From positions 1 to 64,000 of the forward strand of contig JAAXIC010000006.1 in NCBI GenBank assembly GCA_012270555.1: 64,000 nucleotides of DNA, in the 5' to 3' direction. This stretch comes from Chloroflexota bacterium. GTDB lineage: Bacteria; Chloroflexota; UBA11872; VXOZ01. Under the pieces are notes generated by a model. It ran no database searches, was not told the DNA's origin, and saw only the letters and a program-made list of their open reading frames with translations. The position numbers and the translations under genes are program-made. This document shows positions 55,536-64,000 of the stretch, in pieces. Numbering within the stretch: the stretch's first letter is position 1; the number at the start of each line of letters is the position of its first letter.

Positions 55536-55907
55536 TACCTTTCCTCCTCTTTCTCTCGGTGCGACAGCACTCCGTACCTACGCGCCCGGCGCGCCCGTGT
55601 GGTGCACGCCCCCCCTTTATCATTGCCACCTGCCCATCTATGGGCAGCCCCTGCAACTCTCTGCCAAGAGAGCCAGACATGGAACAAAGAATTACTACCA
55701 ACAGTGGGGAAAGTAGCACGGGGCCCGAAACACGGTCAACGCAAACGGGGAGTGTGTTAACAATCAGATAAAGGCGCGGAAATTGGCTCTATAACAGGAA
55801 AAGAGGCACTTTAGGAAACGCGCCTGTCTCTCCCGCCAATTCCCTTGATTTGGCGTAATATAAGGCAGCGCGTGGCTTGGTGGGGTGAGGGAGTGAGATA
55901 AGCGATG

Positions 55908-55945
55908 TTCATCTAATTTTCACATTATGCTTACGTTGCGTTCAT
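55908..55945. promoter_or_regulatory. Candidate Pho box: four 11-bp-periodic repeats
   Basis: TTCAT (55908), TTCAC (55919), CTTAC (55930) and TTCAT (55941) recur exactly every 11 bp, with A+T-rich linkers. This is the spacing of PhoB/PhoP direct-repeat sites. It lies about 375 bp upstream of pstS in the 511-bp gap before it; a TATATT on the minus strand near 55856 could be the associated -10. The orientation relative to pstS is reversed compared with E. coli boxes. Confidence 0.4.
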
Positions 55946-56012
55946 AGATCGGAGGAGTGTGGTGGGAATAGGCGGGAAGAGCGGGTGATAATGAGCCCGT
56001 AGGTTTGAGACG

Positions 56013-56040
56013 GTAGAGACGGTTCGCGAACCGCCCCCCA
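56013..56040. repeat. 28-bp palindrome, family B, copy 2 (diverged)
   Basis: The core ACGGTTCGCGAACCG is identical to the copy at 36731. The outer arms are degraded (GTAGAG and CCCCCA). It lies just past the stop of the deacetylase gene. Confidence 0.8.
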
Positions 56041-56046
56041 CACGGG

Positions 56047-57033
56047 TCAGGACTGCGCAAGCCCATCCACGAGCGCAACCACCGCTTTGCCCAGGCCCTC
56101 TAGGTCGTAGCCGCCTTCTTGCACTGCCAGTATCGGCACGGCGAGGGCCGCCAACTGTTCGCCGATGGCCTGGTAGCACTCGTCGGTAAGCGAGAATGCG
56201 CCGACGGGGTCGCCGGCGCGGGTGTCGAACCCGCTGGAAAGAATGAGATAGTCAGGGGAGTACCAGGCAATCTTCCCCAAAGCCTGAGAGAACGCCTCTA
56301 AATACGACTGGTTATCCGTAAACATAGGCAACGGCAGATTGAGGTTGAAATCCGCGCCCGCGCCTGCGCCTGTCTCTTCCGGCCAGCCGCTGAAGCGCGG
56401 GTACGCCCAGGCGGGGTGCCCGTGCAAGCTGACGTAGAGCACCTCGTCGGTCTCATAGAAGATTTCCTGCGTGCCGTTGCCGTGGTGAAAGTCGATGTCG
56501 AGCACGGCAACGCGGCCTTGGCTTTTGAGGGTATGGGCGGCGACGGCGGCGTGGTTGATATAGCAATAGCCGCCGTACTTGTAGCGTCCCGCATGGTGCC
56601 CCGGCGGGCGCTCCAAGGCGTAGACGCAGGGTACTCCGCTGCGCAGCATGTCTGCGCCGGTCAGCACGACGCACGACGCCAGCCACGCCTGCTCTAGCGT
56701 ATTGGCTGTCAGCGGTGTGTCGGGACTGATCGTGTACGGCGTCTCCAGCACCGAGTCTCCATCTGACCCGGCAAGGCGGAGCGTGGTCTGCTCCAAGAAT
56801 TCGATGAGGCTCTCATCGTGTACTGTGGCGGCGAATTCGAGGGGATACGCGCGCGGCTCCACGAAGCTGTCAGTGTACCCGGCCTGCCGCAAGGCTTTGG
56901 CCATCACTTCGACGCGCTCAGGCACCTCAGGGTGATCCACCACGATGTTGTAGGAAAGCTCGATGCGCGGCGCATGGGGTTGGTGCAGCGGCGTGTAGAT
57001 GATGGGAAGCGTGCGAGGATTGGCAGGAGTCAT
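56047..57033 (-). CDS. Class II histone deacetylase-like / acetylpolyamine amidohydrolase
   Basis: A 328-residue zinc amidohydrolase of the arginase-deacetylase fold. Active-site elements are ERPPGHHAGRYKYGGYCYINHAA (His146, His147), LDIDFHHGNGTQEIFY (Asp181, His183), SSGFD (Asp270) and QEGGYDLEGL (Tyr). The N-terminal DHPEVPERV also fits acetylpolyamine amidohydrolases. Substrates in bacteria are acetylated polyamines or proteins; none can be chosen here. It is probably a monocistronic gene. Confidence 0.9.
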   Translation of the reverse strand: MTPANPRTLPIIYTPLHQPHAPRIELSYNIVVDHPEVPERVEVMAKALRQAGYTDSFVEPRAYPLEFAATVHDESLIEFLEQTTLRLAGSDGDSVLETPYTISPDTPLTANTLEQAWLASCVVLTGADMLRSGVPCVYALERPPGHHAGRYKYGGYCYINHAAVAAHTLKSQGRVAVLDIDFHHGNGTQEIFYETDEVLYVSLHGHPAWAYPRFSGWPEETGAGAGADFNLNLPLPMFTDNQSYLEAFSQALGKIAWYSPDYLILSSGFDTRAGDPVGAFSLTDECYQAIGEQLAALAVPILAVQEGGYDLEGLGKAVVALVDGLAQS

Positions 57034-57092
57034 GGTGGAGGCATTCCCAGTGCGGCTCGGACTCTTTCAACTCGATTGTGCGCTGCTGTTTC

Positions 57093-57124
57093 CCCTCACC
57101 CCGGCCCTCTCCCCAGGGAGAGGG
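57093..57124. repeat. CTCTCCC hairpin repeat
   Basis: CCTCACCCCGGCCCTCTCC followed by CCAGGGAGAGGG, in inverted orientation relative to the copy at 51121. It lies upstream of the deacetylase gene. Confidence 0.75.
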
Positions 57125-57223
57125 AGTCTTCTCGCTTGCTGACTAGGGTTGCGCAAAGCTCTCCTTGAGAAGAGGGGACAAATTTGGCGCTTCATTGTCT
57201 GCCCAGTCCATCTGGAAACGGTT

Positions 57224-58501
57224 CTAGGTGGAGCCGATGGCATACGGGCGCAGCGCCGGCCAATACTTCCGTGGGAGCGTCCCTTCGATCACGGTGCCGT
57301 CGGGACGGTGTTGCTCGCGGCGGATGCTGCCTCGCTGGTGGAAGAGGCTGACCAGACGCCCCTCTTGGTAAGGAATCCTCACCTGCACGTCAACCGAGAG
57401 TTGCGCGTTGAGCGTATTGGCAACCGTCTCCAGGAGGGTATCCAAACCGTCACCCTCGCGGGCGGAGATGAAGACAGGATTGGGGTAGTCCGCCGGATTT
57501 GGCGCAAGTCCCTCAAGCTGGTCGATCTTGTTGAGGACCGTGATGACGGGTTTATCCTCGATGCCAAGATCGGCCAGGGTTTCGTATACCGCTGCCACTT
57601 GGCGTTCGCACTGCGGATGGCTGACGTCCACCACGTGCAACAGCAAGTCGGCAGCGAGGATCTCCTCGAGCGTGGCGCGAAACGCCGCGATGAGGGTTGG
57701 CGGCAGGTGGCGGATGAACCCCACCGTATCGCTGAACACCACTTCCAGACCGTTAGCAAGCTTCACGCGGCGCGTGGTTGGGTCTAGCGTGGCGAAGAGC
57801 TTGTCCTCCGCCAGTACGCCGGCCTGGGTCACGGCATTGAGCAAAGTGCTCTTACCAGAGTTGGTATACCCGACAAGCGATGCCACGGGCACGTCGTTCA
57901 CCGTGCGTCGCTCACGTTGACGGGCCCGCCGTGCGCGCACCGTTTCCAGGCGTGACCGCAAGTGCGAGAGCCGCTGGCGGATGAGCCGCCGGTCCGCCTC
58001 AATCTGCGTCTCGCCCGGGCCGCGGGTGCCGATGCCCGCGCCGAGTCGTGAAAACTCCACCCAGAGAGTGGAAAGCCGCGGCAGCAGATACGTAAGTTGC
58101 GCCATCTCGACCTGCAGCTTGCCCTCGGTGGTCTGGGCGCGCGTCGCGAAGATATCGAGGATGAGCGCCGTGCGGTCGAGCACCTTAACGTCAAGCCGCT
58201 CTTCCAGGTTGCGCTGCTGGCTCGGCGTGAGGTCGTTATCGAAGATGACGAGGTCATAGGGCTGCTCGTGCCGCAGCGCTTTTAGCTCCTCCACCTTGCC
58301 CTTGCCGATGAAGGTTGCCGTGTCCGGCTTGCGCCGCTGCTGATAGCACGTGTCCACCACAATTGCGCCGGCGGTGCGCGCCAAGCTGGCGAGTTCTTGC
58401 AGCGACTCTTGCACCGGCCATTGCTCGGGGTCATTGCCGAGCTTCACGCATACCAGCACCGCGCGCTCTGTACCAATGCTATGTTGCGTGAAATCTAGCA
58501 A
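57224..58501 (-). CDS. hflX: GTPase HflX
   Basis: A 425-residue ribosome-associated GTPase that rescues stalled or heat-damaged ribosomes. The N-terminal HflX domain ([59 protein letters not shown]) precedes the G domain, with GYTNSGKS at 211-218, [10 protein letters not shown] and [11 protein letters not shown]-terminal beta-rich tail ends near RPYAIGST. Length is typical. Confidence 0.96.
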   Translation of the reverse strand: MLDFTQHSIGTERAVLVCVKLGNDPEQWPVQESLQELASLARTAGAIVVDTCYQQRRKPDTATFIGKGKVEELKALRHEQPYDLVIFDNDLTPSQQRNLEERLDVKVLDRTALILDIFATRAQTTEGKLQVEMAQLTYLLPRLSTLWVEFSRLGAGIGTRGPGETQIEADRRLIRQRLSHLRSRLETVRARRARQRERRTVNDVPVASLVGYTNSGKSTLLNAVTQAGVLAEDKLFATLDPTTRRVKLANGLEVVFSDTVGFIRHLPPTLIAAFRATLEEILAADLLLHVVDVSHPQCERQVAAVYETLADLGIEDKPVITVLNKIDQLEGLAPNPADYPNPVFISAREGDGLDTLLETVANTLNAQLSVDVQVRIPYQEGRLVSLFHQRGSIRREQHRPDGTVIEGTLPRKYWPALRPYAIGST

Positions 58502-58666
58502 GAAATGTACCTCTTCATGCGAATATATGCCCGCATTGTACCATAGGATTTGCGGCCATTGAGCGGTTTATGTGGGATACTAGGCGAGTCCGCATGGTGT
58601 TAGGCGAGTCGAGTTCGAACAAGCTTCGTAAAGTGAGCAACCTTATCAAAGTGGAGAAAGAGCAGC

Positions 58667-59095
58667 ATGGATATCTCGGTTTATTTGGCACCCGGTTCTC
58701 TCGTCATCTCATTAATATCTGCGGTCTTCGCAGGGATGGCACTGATTAATTCAAGACGGCTCCAAAAGGAGCAATGGGAGCAAGATAAACTAAACCTAAG
58801 ACGAGACGTTCTCCGGCGTCTGTTTGCCTACCGCTACAGACTTACCGAGTCATTGATGGGTGGTGATGGAGAGCCGTTCATTGCGCTGAATGAGGCAAGA
58901 ATAGTGTACGCCGGCTTTCCTAGAGTCACTGAGGCGTTGAATAAGATGCACCGAGAGCTTGGAATTGAGGGGCTGCTTAGCCTAAACATAGTGGCTCTTG
59001 TCAGAGCGATGGCAAATGCGGCAAATGTCTCCGTCGACGACCTAGACGAGAGCTTTATTGAACGCCCATTTACCCCTCCAGCGGCTAAGCAATAG
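58667..59095 (+). CDS. Small membrane-anchored protein of unknown function
   Basis: A 142-residue protein: one N-terminal transmembrane helix (PGSLVISLISAVFAGMALI) and a cytoplasmic helical domain (KLNLRRDVLRRLFAYRYRLT, FIALNEARIVYAGFPRVTEALNKMHREL). The order resembles DUF6680-type proteins, but this is only by eye. Composition is A+T-rich compared with hflX. It faces, tail to tail, the NYN nuclease gene 63 bp away, which has similar composition; the two may have arrived together. Confidence 0.55.
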   Translation: MDISVYLAPGSLVISLISAVFAGMALINSRRLQKEQWEQDKLNLRRDVLRRLFAYRYRLTESLMGGDGEPFIALNEARIVYAGFPRVTEALNKMHRELGIEGLLSLNIVALVRAMANAANVSVDDLDESFIERPFTPPAAKQ

Positions 59096-59157
59096 CGCTG
59101 ATTATGGGCATTGGAGACCCAAGTACGAAGCCCTTATCGGGGTGCTTGCATTGAGCT

Positions 59158-59781
59158 TTACCAACCCACGGGTTTCCTTATGGTGCCTTGAGCATCTGAG
59201 AATTCGTCCGGGAAGAGGCTGGCACTAAGTGGCCCCTTGCGCAATAGCCTGTACCATGAAGCTGCGCCGTGGAGTTGGAAGCTCCGCTTGTGGCTTGGGT
59301 CGTAGACGCCGACCTGCTTGCCCAGCTTCGACCGTGCCATTTCGATGGGAAGCTGGAGGTCGGAGTCGTTGGAAATTACCACGGCCAATTCGTATTGATT
59401 CTCGAAGCCATCCATTAGCAAAAAGGAGGCCAAATTCACATCGGACCCCTTCTCCTCGGTGTCGAGTACTTTGACAATTCGAGATCCCATTTCTGGCGGC
59501 TGCGCCAAGGGCCTCCGCTTGGTCTTTGGCAGGAAATGTCCGTAGTGGATGGTCAAATTGGGGATCGTCTGAAGTGCCCGAAGGTACTTCTGCTGCCGCT
59601 GGGCCTGCAAAGGGTCGCTAGGGCGGTTGGTGACAAGAGCAGTGAAGTACCGTATCCGAACAATATGATGCCTTGGCAAGAGTATTCGGGCCAACTTGCC
59701 AACATCGAGCCACCTGTTTGGTGTCCCTTGCAAGGCGCGATAGTATAGGTTGAACCCATCTATGTAAATGTTGGTTCGGAT
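59158..59781 (-). CDS. NYN-domain (PIN-like) nuclease with ATC start codon
   Basis: A 207-residue protein if started at ATC 59781. The N-terminus then reads (I/M)RTNIYIDGFNLYYRALQG, the classic NYN beginning with Asp8. GSDVNLASFLLMD (Asp114) and VVISNDSDLQLPI (Asp139, Asp141) complete the acidic site. The first usual start, TTG at 59733, would remove Asp8 and the IDGFNLYY strand. The reading frame is closed by TGA at 59796-59794, so at most four more codons are possible upstream. GAGGA lies nine bases before ATC. The domain is usually an RNase. Confidence 0.78.
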   Translation of the reverse strand: MRTNIYIDGFNLYYRALQGTPNRWLDVGKLARILLPRHHIVRIRYFTALVTNRPSDPLQAQRQQKYLRALQTIPNLTIHYGHFLPKTKRRPLAQPPEMGSRIVKVLDTEEKGSDVNLASFLLMDGFENQYELAVVISNDSDLQLPIEMARSKLGKQVGVYDPSHKRSFQLHGAASWYRLLRKGPLSASLFPDEFSDAQGTIRKPVGW

Positions 59782-59795
59782 TAGTACACGTCCTC
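59779..59795 (-). promoter_or_regulatory. Shine-Dalgarno with ATC start
   Basis: On the minus strand GAGGA (59795-59791), nine bases, then ATC (59781-59779). No in-frame ATG, GTG or TTG exists between the preceding TGA and codon 17. Confidence 0.6.
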
Positions 59796-59796
59796 A

Positions 59797-59829
59797 AAAA
59801 AAGCTAAGGCTGCCTTGCGGCAGCCTTGC
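59797..59829 (-). terminator. Intrinsic terminator directly upstream of the NYN gene
   Basis: On the minus strand AAGGCTGCC-GCAA-GGCAGCCTT forms a nine-bp stem, followed by AGC and a run of T. The T-run touches the GAGGA of the NYN gene. It could end transcription from the gene at 59984-60673, or act as an attenuator for the NYN gene. Confidence 0.75.
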
Positions 59830-59983
59830 GCCCTGTTGCCGGAGCGTACAGGGGGTGTATACGAATATGGTAACCGACTTTGGTTGACACTGTCAACCTG
59901 CTGTGTTTTTGGATCAGGCTCTACCTAGACGAAAGTTCCAACCAAGAGACTCAAGAGCTTCATTCAGACGATCTTCGCAGTCG

Positions 59984-60673
59984 TTAGGACTCCTCTGCTT
60001 CCGCCGCATCATCTTCGCCGTCCAAGTGGAAGTTCACGCCCAGGTCCATGAGTTCTTTGAACGCCTCAGCGAGACTCAAGAGGCTTTTGCCCTTGGTGGT
60101 GAACGTGAACTCATGGCGCTCGCCAAGCAGGCCGAAGAATATCTTCTTGAGCTCGTCCGTCAAGCAGCCGCTATCGACGAGCGATTGTACGGCCTTCATT
60201 TCCAACTCCGGAGAGGGCGTTCGCGCGATGTCACGGTCGGTCACAACACTCTGGAACTTGGTCAGCGCATCGATGCCGCGCCGGTCGAGCAGCTCCACCA
60301 CAGTCGGTACGAGAATGGCGCGCACCGTGTCGGCAAACTCCTCGCGCGTACGCTCTGCGTTGCGTCCCGCCTGATAGCGGAAGATGTCGTGGTAGCCGGG
60401 AAGCATGAGCGAGGGAGGTATGTAGTCCGGCGTCACGTCGAAGGTTGTGCCGCGGGTGCGGCTCTCGTGCTTGACGCCAAAACCCAACTGCGTGAGCCGG
60501 CCCAGGCTCTCTTCCTGCACACGCGTCGGGCTGAACTCCTGTCCTTTCATCGTGCGTCGCGCGGACTGATAGAGAATATCAATGTGCTGGTCGCCCAGGT
60601 CTCGCGCATACATCTCGCGCACCTGCGTGATAAGGTCGTCAACCTGGATCTCCTTTTGCATGTCGATAGCCAT
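59984..60673 (-). CDS. Hypothetical protein
   Basis: A 229-residue, largely helical protein that I do not recognise. It has a regular charged composition, FSPTRVQEESLGRLTQLGFGVKHES, a PDYIPPSLMLPGYHDIFRYQ turn-rich segment and a very acidic C-terminus (DGEDDAAEAEES). There is no signal peptide or membrane helix. AAGAGGG lies five bases before the ATG at 60673. It is followed by an intrinsic terminator. Confidence 0.6.
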   Translation of the reverse strand: MAIDMQKEIQVDDLITQVREMYARDLGDQHIDILYQSARRTMKGQEFSPTRVQEESLGRLTQLGFGVKHESRTRGTTFDVTPDYIPPSLMLPGYHDIFRYQAGRNAERTREEFADTVRAILVPTVVELLDRRGIDALTKFQSVVTDRDIARTPSPELEMKAVQSLVDSGCLTDELKKIFFGLLGERHEFTFTTKGKSLLSLAEAFKELMDLGVNFHLDGEDDAAEAEES

Positions 60674-60938
60674 GAGCGCCCTCTTTTCCGTTCTCGCTAT
60701 TCGCCGCGTGCCTGTTCGCTGACTATGCCTATACTAGCGGTTGATCGGCTATTCTGCACACACGCTACCATGCGAATGGGCGAGCGTCAAGCAGTGCATC
60801 AGCCGCTTGCTCGCTTGGGGTCATGTTCTGCTATTGGTTGGCATCAGAGCGCTCCGTCTGGTAGCATGTGTTCACCCACAGCATATGTGAGCTAAAGGAA
60901 GAAGAGCACGCAGTCGAGGGCTCACGTGCCAGTGCTCA

Positions 60939-61694
60939 ATGGCGCCTGCTGGCACCCTACGTCTTGCCCGTATCGCAGCAGGGGTAGCACTGGTGGCACC
61001 GTTGACTCGACGCCTTGTTTTGAAATACGCCGGGCTCTTCGTGCCCGCTACGCGGCTGGCCCAACGTGAGTTGCCGCTTCCCGCAGAGCAAGAACCTATC
61101 TACCAGCTTCCCTTTGCTACGCCCCCGGGACCGAGCACGTGGTACGTGGAGCAATGGTACGGCAATACGAACATTGCGTACTACCTGCGCAACACGGTGT
61201 ATCGGGAAGGACAGGGCATGCACTTCGGCATTGACTTTGCTTGCCCGTGCGAGACTGAGGTCATGTGCATCGGTGACGGCGTGGTGATAGGCGCGGACGA
61301 CCTCTCCTACGGCGCCGGGCCCCACAATGCCATCGTGGAGCATCCCAACGGCGACCTCTCTCTTTACGGACACTTGCATTGGTTTCCTGAGGTGCGGTGG
61401 GGGCAGGCGGTCAAGGCCGGCGACCTCATCGGCTACTCAGGTGACTGGCTGGACAACTGGGGCTGCGCGGCATCGCCGCACCTCCATCTGGAGATTCGAC
61501 GACCGAACCGCAACTTTGCGGTGAACCCGGTGCACTTGATCAAGGCCGACTGGCACAGCGCGTCTCTTGGCCGTTTCCTTGGCTTTGCGAAAGACCTGGA
61601 TAATCCACGCCGCTGGCAGACCCTTGAAGACCAGCCGGAAACCACGTTTGGGGGACGCATCTTGAACGATTACAACAGCCTCTGGATGCGTTAG
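60939..61694 (+). CDS. M23 family metallopeptidase
   Basis: A 251-residue LytM/M23 peptidoglycan endopeptidase-like protein. An N-terminal hydrophobic stretch (IAAGVALVAPLTRRLVLKYAGLFV) may anchor it. The zinc-site motifs are GMHFGIDFACP (His, Asp) and ASPHLHLEIRRP (HxH), with SLYGHLHW between. GDLIGYSGDWLDNWG is the family glycine-rich loop. These residues are complete, so it is probably active on cell wall or a related polymer. Confidence 0.85.
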   Translation: MAPAGTLRLARIAAGVALVAPLTRRLVLKYAGLFVPATRLAQRELPLPAEQEPIYQLPFATPPGPSTWYVEQWYGNTNIAYYLRNTVYREGQGMHFGIDFACPCETEVMCIGDGVVIGADDLSYGAGPHNAIVEHPNGDLSLYGHLHWFPEVRWGQAVKAGDLIGYSGDWLDNWGCAASPHLHLEIRRPNRNFAVNPVHLIKADWHSASLGRFLGFAKDLDNPRRWQTLEDQPETTFGGRILNDYNSLWMR

Positions 61695-61700
61695 GGCACC

Positions 61701-62906
61701 GTGGCACGGCGATTGAGGCTCCCGCTGGTATTGGGCTTGCTGCTAGGGCCGTGGCTGCTCATCGCCACCGCCTGTTCGATTGAGTATGTGCCGGACGCCC
61801 AGGGCACGCCCAGACCGCTACTCCGGTTGCCCGCAACGCCGGTATCTGCCACGACGCAGTCTGCGCCACCGGCCGCGGCTACGGCGCCGGCCGGGCCTAC
61901 TGCTGCCGCGCCTGCGTCCACTCCCGACCTCGCACCCGCCACGCCGGCCCCGCTGTCGACCCCAGCGCTGAGACGCCTGACCGAACCCGGCTGCTGCAGC
62001 GGCGTCTGGTGATCCGCCGACGGGTCGCAAGTGCTCTACGTGGATAGACCCGACGAGGGCCCCGCCGCAATCTGGGGAGTCGATGCGGCAACCGGCGTCC
62101 GGGAGCCGTACAGCACGGTGGTTGGCGTGCTGCAACATGACGACCGCTTTGCGATAGTGCCGATCCTGTGGTCCGCGCAGAGCGTCACCCTCCACGATAG
62201 AGAGACAGGAGAGAGTTGGGGACTCTTCGGCGTTGGCAGCCTCCCCTTCGTTTCGCCGGACGGCATGCGCATCGCCTATGACGGGCGGGTCGCGCAGGAG
62301 CCGCTCTATGCGAACACCAGGTATGCGCCAATCGTCGTATCTGACCTGGGCGGCGGCAACCCACGCTCCCTGGTTACGATCTATGGAGGCGGCATCGTCG
62401 GCTGGTTCCCCGATGGGTCACGCTTGCTGATTCTGGGCAGCGAGACTTTTGGTGAAGAACGCACGTCGCTCTGGACCGTGAACGTGACCACCGGCGCCAC
62501 CGCAAAGGTCGGCGATGCGGCGCAATTGCGCGATGCTTCGATTTCACCCGATGGCGCATGGGTGGCGTTTCTCGCCCTCTTTGAGAAAGACCCCACCTTG
62601 AATACCACGTGGGCGACAAATGTGCATTCAGGAGAGAAACGGCGGCTCGATTTCGTGGGTGGCTATGAGTGGGTAAAAAGTGAGCCGGCGACACTGGTGT
62701 ACGTGCCGATGCGGGACGCGCTGGACGAAGGATTTGCGGTGTATCGCCTCGACGTGGCGGCCGGCGAGCGGACGCGGCTCATCGATCCGGCCCAAACACC
62801 GCTCTTCATCGCCAATGGGGACTGGGCGCTTGCCCCCGACGGCAAGCGATTCGCCTTCGTTTCTCATGAGGACTACGCGATCTGGCTGCTCGACATGGCC
62901 CCATAA
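61701..62906 (+). pseudogene. Beta-propeller lipoprotein interrupted by an in-frame TGA
   Basis: A 401-codon frame from GTG 61701, broken by a single TGA at 62010-62012. The N-terminal part is a lipoprotein signal (LLIATAC) and an Ala/Pro/Thr-rich linker. The rest is a TolB/PD40-type propeller with repeats SADGSQVLYV, SPDGMRIAY, FPDGSRLLI, SPDGAWVAF and APDGKRFAF. The TGA lies immediately before SADGSQ, exactly where PD40 repeats usually have Trp, so TGG to TGA is the simplest explanation. TGA is a normal stop in this genome (pabB, hicA). Readthrough or a sequencing error remains possible. Confidence 0.75.
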
Positions 62907-63304
62907 CAGCCGGGATCGCAGGGGAGCGGGGGAACGGTAATGCTGTCGCATTAATCCCTTGTGCACGCCGTTCGCCCTGAGCTACGTCGAAGGGTGAGCG
63001 GATGGGAGAACGGATCGTCGGTTTCGGGCATGCTGCTCTCCGTTTGTGCTTCGACAGGGGCTTCGCGCAGCCCTCAGCACGAACGGAGAGAACTAATCCC
63101 ATCCGCTTTTATGCGACAGCATTGCGGGGGAACGGTCTACTGCGGTCGCTTGGGGATCGGCTGCGCCTGGCGCTTTGCATTCGTCACGGTTTGGGCCCGG
63201 GAACGGCTGACGCCTGCGGCAGTCTGTGCGTACTTTACTCCTCGCTCACCCCCGGCCGCGCCCTGTTACTTGCAGTTCCGCAGGAGGATTGCTGGCTTCT
63301 CAAT
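62907..63304. other. Intergenic region with repeats
   Basis: No gene is supported in this 398-bp gap. It carries ATGCTGTCGCATTAATCCCTTG near 62940 and TTTATGCGACAGCATTGCGGG near 63108, an inverted pair also related to sequence at 116-130, plus two degenerate TTCG...AACG repeats near 62970 and 63048. Confidence 0.55.
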
Positions 63305-63763
63305 ATGAAAGTCTTCACGCTGGAAACGAGCCTCTGGCTGCCGCAGCCAGTAGAGGACGTGTTTGCCTTTTTCGCCGATGCGGCAAACCTGGAAAGCCTC
63401 ACGCCGCCGTGGCTGCACTTCAAGATCCTCACACCCCTGCCAATTGAATTGGCGGCCGGCACCCTCATTGACTACCGGCTGCGGTACCGCGGTTTCCCGT
63501 TGCAGTGGCGCACTGAGATTTTGGTCTGGGAGCCGCCGCGCCGGTTCGTTGACTGCCAGATCAAAGGGCCCTACCGCCGCTGGGTGCACGAGCATCGCTT
63601 TGTGGAACAGGACGGTGGGACGCTGGCGATAGACAGGGTGGAGTATGCGCTGCTGGGCGGCGCGTTCACCAACGCGCTGTTTGTTGGCCGAGACTTAGAA
63701 AGAATCTTCGCCTACCGGCGGCAACGCATGCTGGAGATCTTTGGCGGCACGGCCGAGGAATAG
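63305..63763 (+). CDS. SRPBCC (START-like) family protein
   Basis: A 152-residue lipid- or hydrophobic-ligand-binding fold. It opens FTLETSLWLPQPVEDVFAFFADAANLESLTPPWLHFKIL and continues TLIDYRLRYRGFPLQWRTEI, RRFVDCQIKGPYRRWVHEHRFVEQDGGT, the strand order of the polyketide cyclase/CoxG-like superfamily. The start is taken at ATG 63305, which gives the family N-terminus; an in-frame start at 63002 would cover repeat sequence. AGGAGG lies rather far upstream (about 20 bases). Confidence 0.78.
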   Translation: MKVFTLETSLWLPQPVEDVFAFFADAANLESLTPPWLHFKILTPLPIELAAGTLIDYRLRYRGFPLQWRTEILVWEPPRRFVDCQIKGPYRRWVHEHRFVEQDGGTLAIDRVEYALLGGAFTNALFVGRDLERIFAYRRQRMLEIFGGTAEE

Positions 63764-63788
63764 CGCGCGTAGCCCGCGCCGGGATCCG

Positions 63789-64000
63789 CTAGTCCGACCC
63801 TTCATTCTTCGAATGGCCCTGTGTGACCGCAGCAAAGTACGCCCGTTCCAACGGTCCAAGTCTCAGGCCACCAAGCTGCGCGAGCGGAACGAACTCGACC
63901 GAGAGTTGGTCTTCATCCGGCGCTTGCAGCCTGGCGTGCTTACTGTGGGCGTGCGCTCGAAAGACCAGCCAGAAGAAGTCGGGGTAGGGGTACGCGTATT
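63789..64000 (-). CDS. 3' end of a Nudix hydrolase-like gene (partial)
   Basis: The minus strand is open from the window edge to a TAG at 63791-63789. The 69 residues include YPYPDFFWLVFRAHAHS, DEDQLSVEFVPLAQL and LGPLERAYFAAV, like the C-terminal half of NUDIX-family proteins. The Nudix box itself would lie beyond the window, so the family call is tentative. Confidence 0.5.
   Translation of the reverse strand, partial: YAYPYPDFFWLVFRAHAHSKHARLQAPDEDQLSVEFVPLAQLGGLRLGPLERAYFAAVTQGHSKNEGSD

Overview
The window is a moderately GC-rich bacterial chromosome segment. It holds about 50 protein genes, two tRNAs and an unusually high density of short palindromic intergenic repeats. Core genes (polA, uvrB, murD, rplT, rpmI, hflX, pstSCAB) mark it as ordinary chromosome, not plasmid or phage. 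Tat-type lipoprotein solute-binding proteins, a PolA whose 3'-5' exonuclease domain looks inactive, scattered sugar-acid and sugar-isomerase genes, a GH106-like glycosidase, a PmoA-family protein and the repeat families together suggest a heterotrophic member of the Chloroflexota, perhaps a marine or host-associated lineage. That placement is inference; no rRNA is present.

Layout. 0-8 kb: a solute-binding-like protein without a signal peptide, a sugar isomerase, an MraY homologue with a C-terminal extension, a membrane protein, pabB-pabC, then tRNA-Tyr and tRNA-Asp behind a good promoter. 8-20 kb: a zinc-ribbon protein, a membrane/Mrr-like fusion, a sulfite-oxidase-like enzyme, a TIM-barrel isomerase, the polA-SDR-SDR operon (minus strand), a membrane protein, a methyltransferase and a BtrH-like protein. 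20-31 kb: a NYN nuclease with an AUU start, murD, a glycosyltransferase, a polysaccharide deacetylase, a PmoA-like protein, an orphan ABC binding protein, hicAB, a HEAT protein and a repeat-invaded rpmI-rplT pair without infC. 31-42 kb: uvrB, PLP enzymes, an endonuclease Q-like repair enzyme, a sugar dehydrogenase and an AlbA_2 regulator. 41-51 kb: a carbohydrate region (GH106-like glycosidase, MFS transporter, mannonate dehydratase-like, HpcH/HpaI aldolase, two tandem Gfo/Idh oxidoreductases). 51-56 kb: the phosphate operon pstSCAB, with an 11-bp-periodic candidate Pho box upstream. 56-64 kb: a class II deacetylase, hflX, a small membrane protein, a second NYN nuclease with an AUC start, an M23 peptidase, a beta-propeller lipoprotein interrupted by an in-frame TGA, an SRPBCC protein and the end of a Nudix-like gene.

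The most unusual observation is that both NYN-domain (PIN-like) genes lack any ATG, GTG or TTG that would include the first catalytic aspartate. Each has instead an ATT or ATC codon at the expected start, preceded by a purine-rich Shine-Dalgarno sequence; one also lies directly behind an intrinsic terminator. This pattern resembles IF3-discriminated starts such as infC and pcnB and suggests deliberate low expression of a potentially toxic nuclease. Second, at least five palindromic repeat families, including two sharing GTAGGGG/CCCCTAC arms around different cores, have colonised most intergenic gaps.
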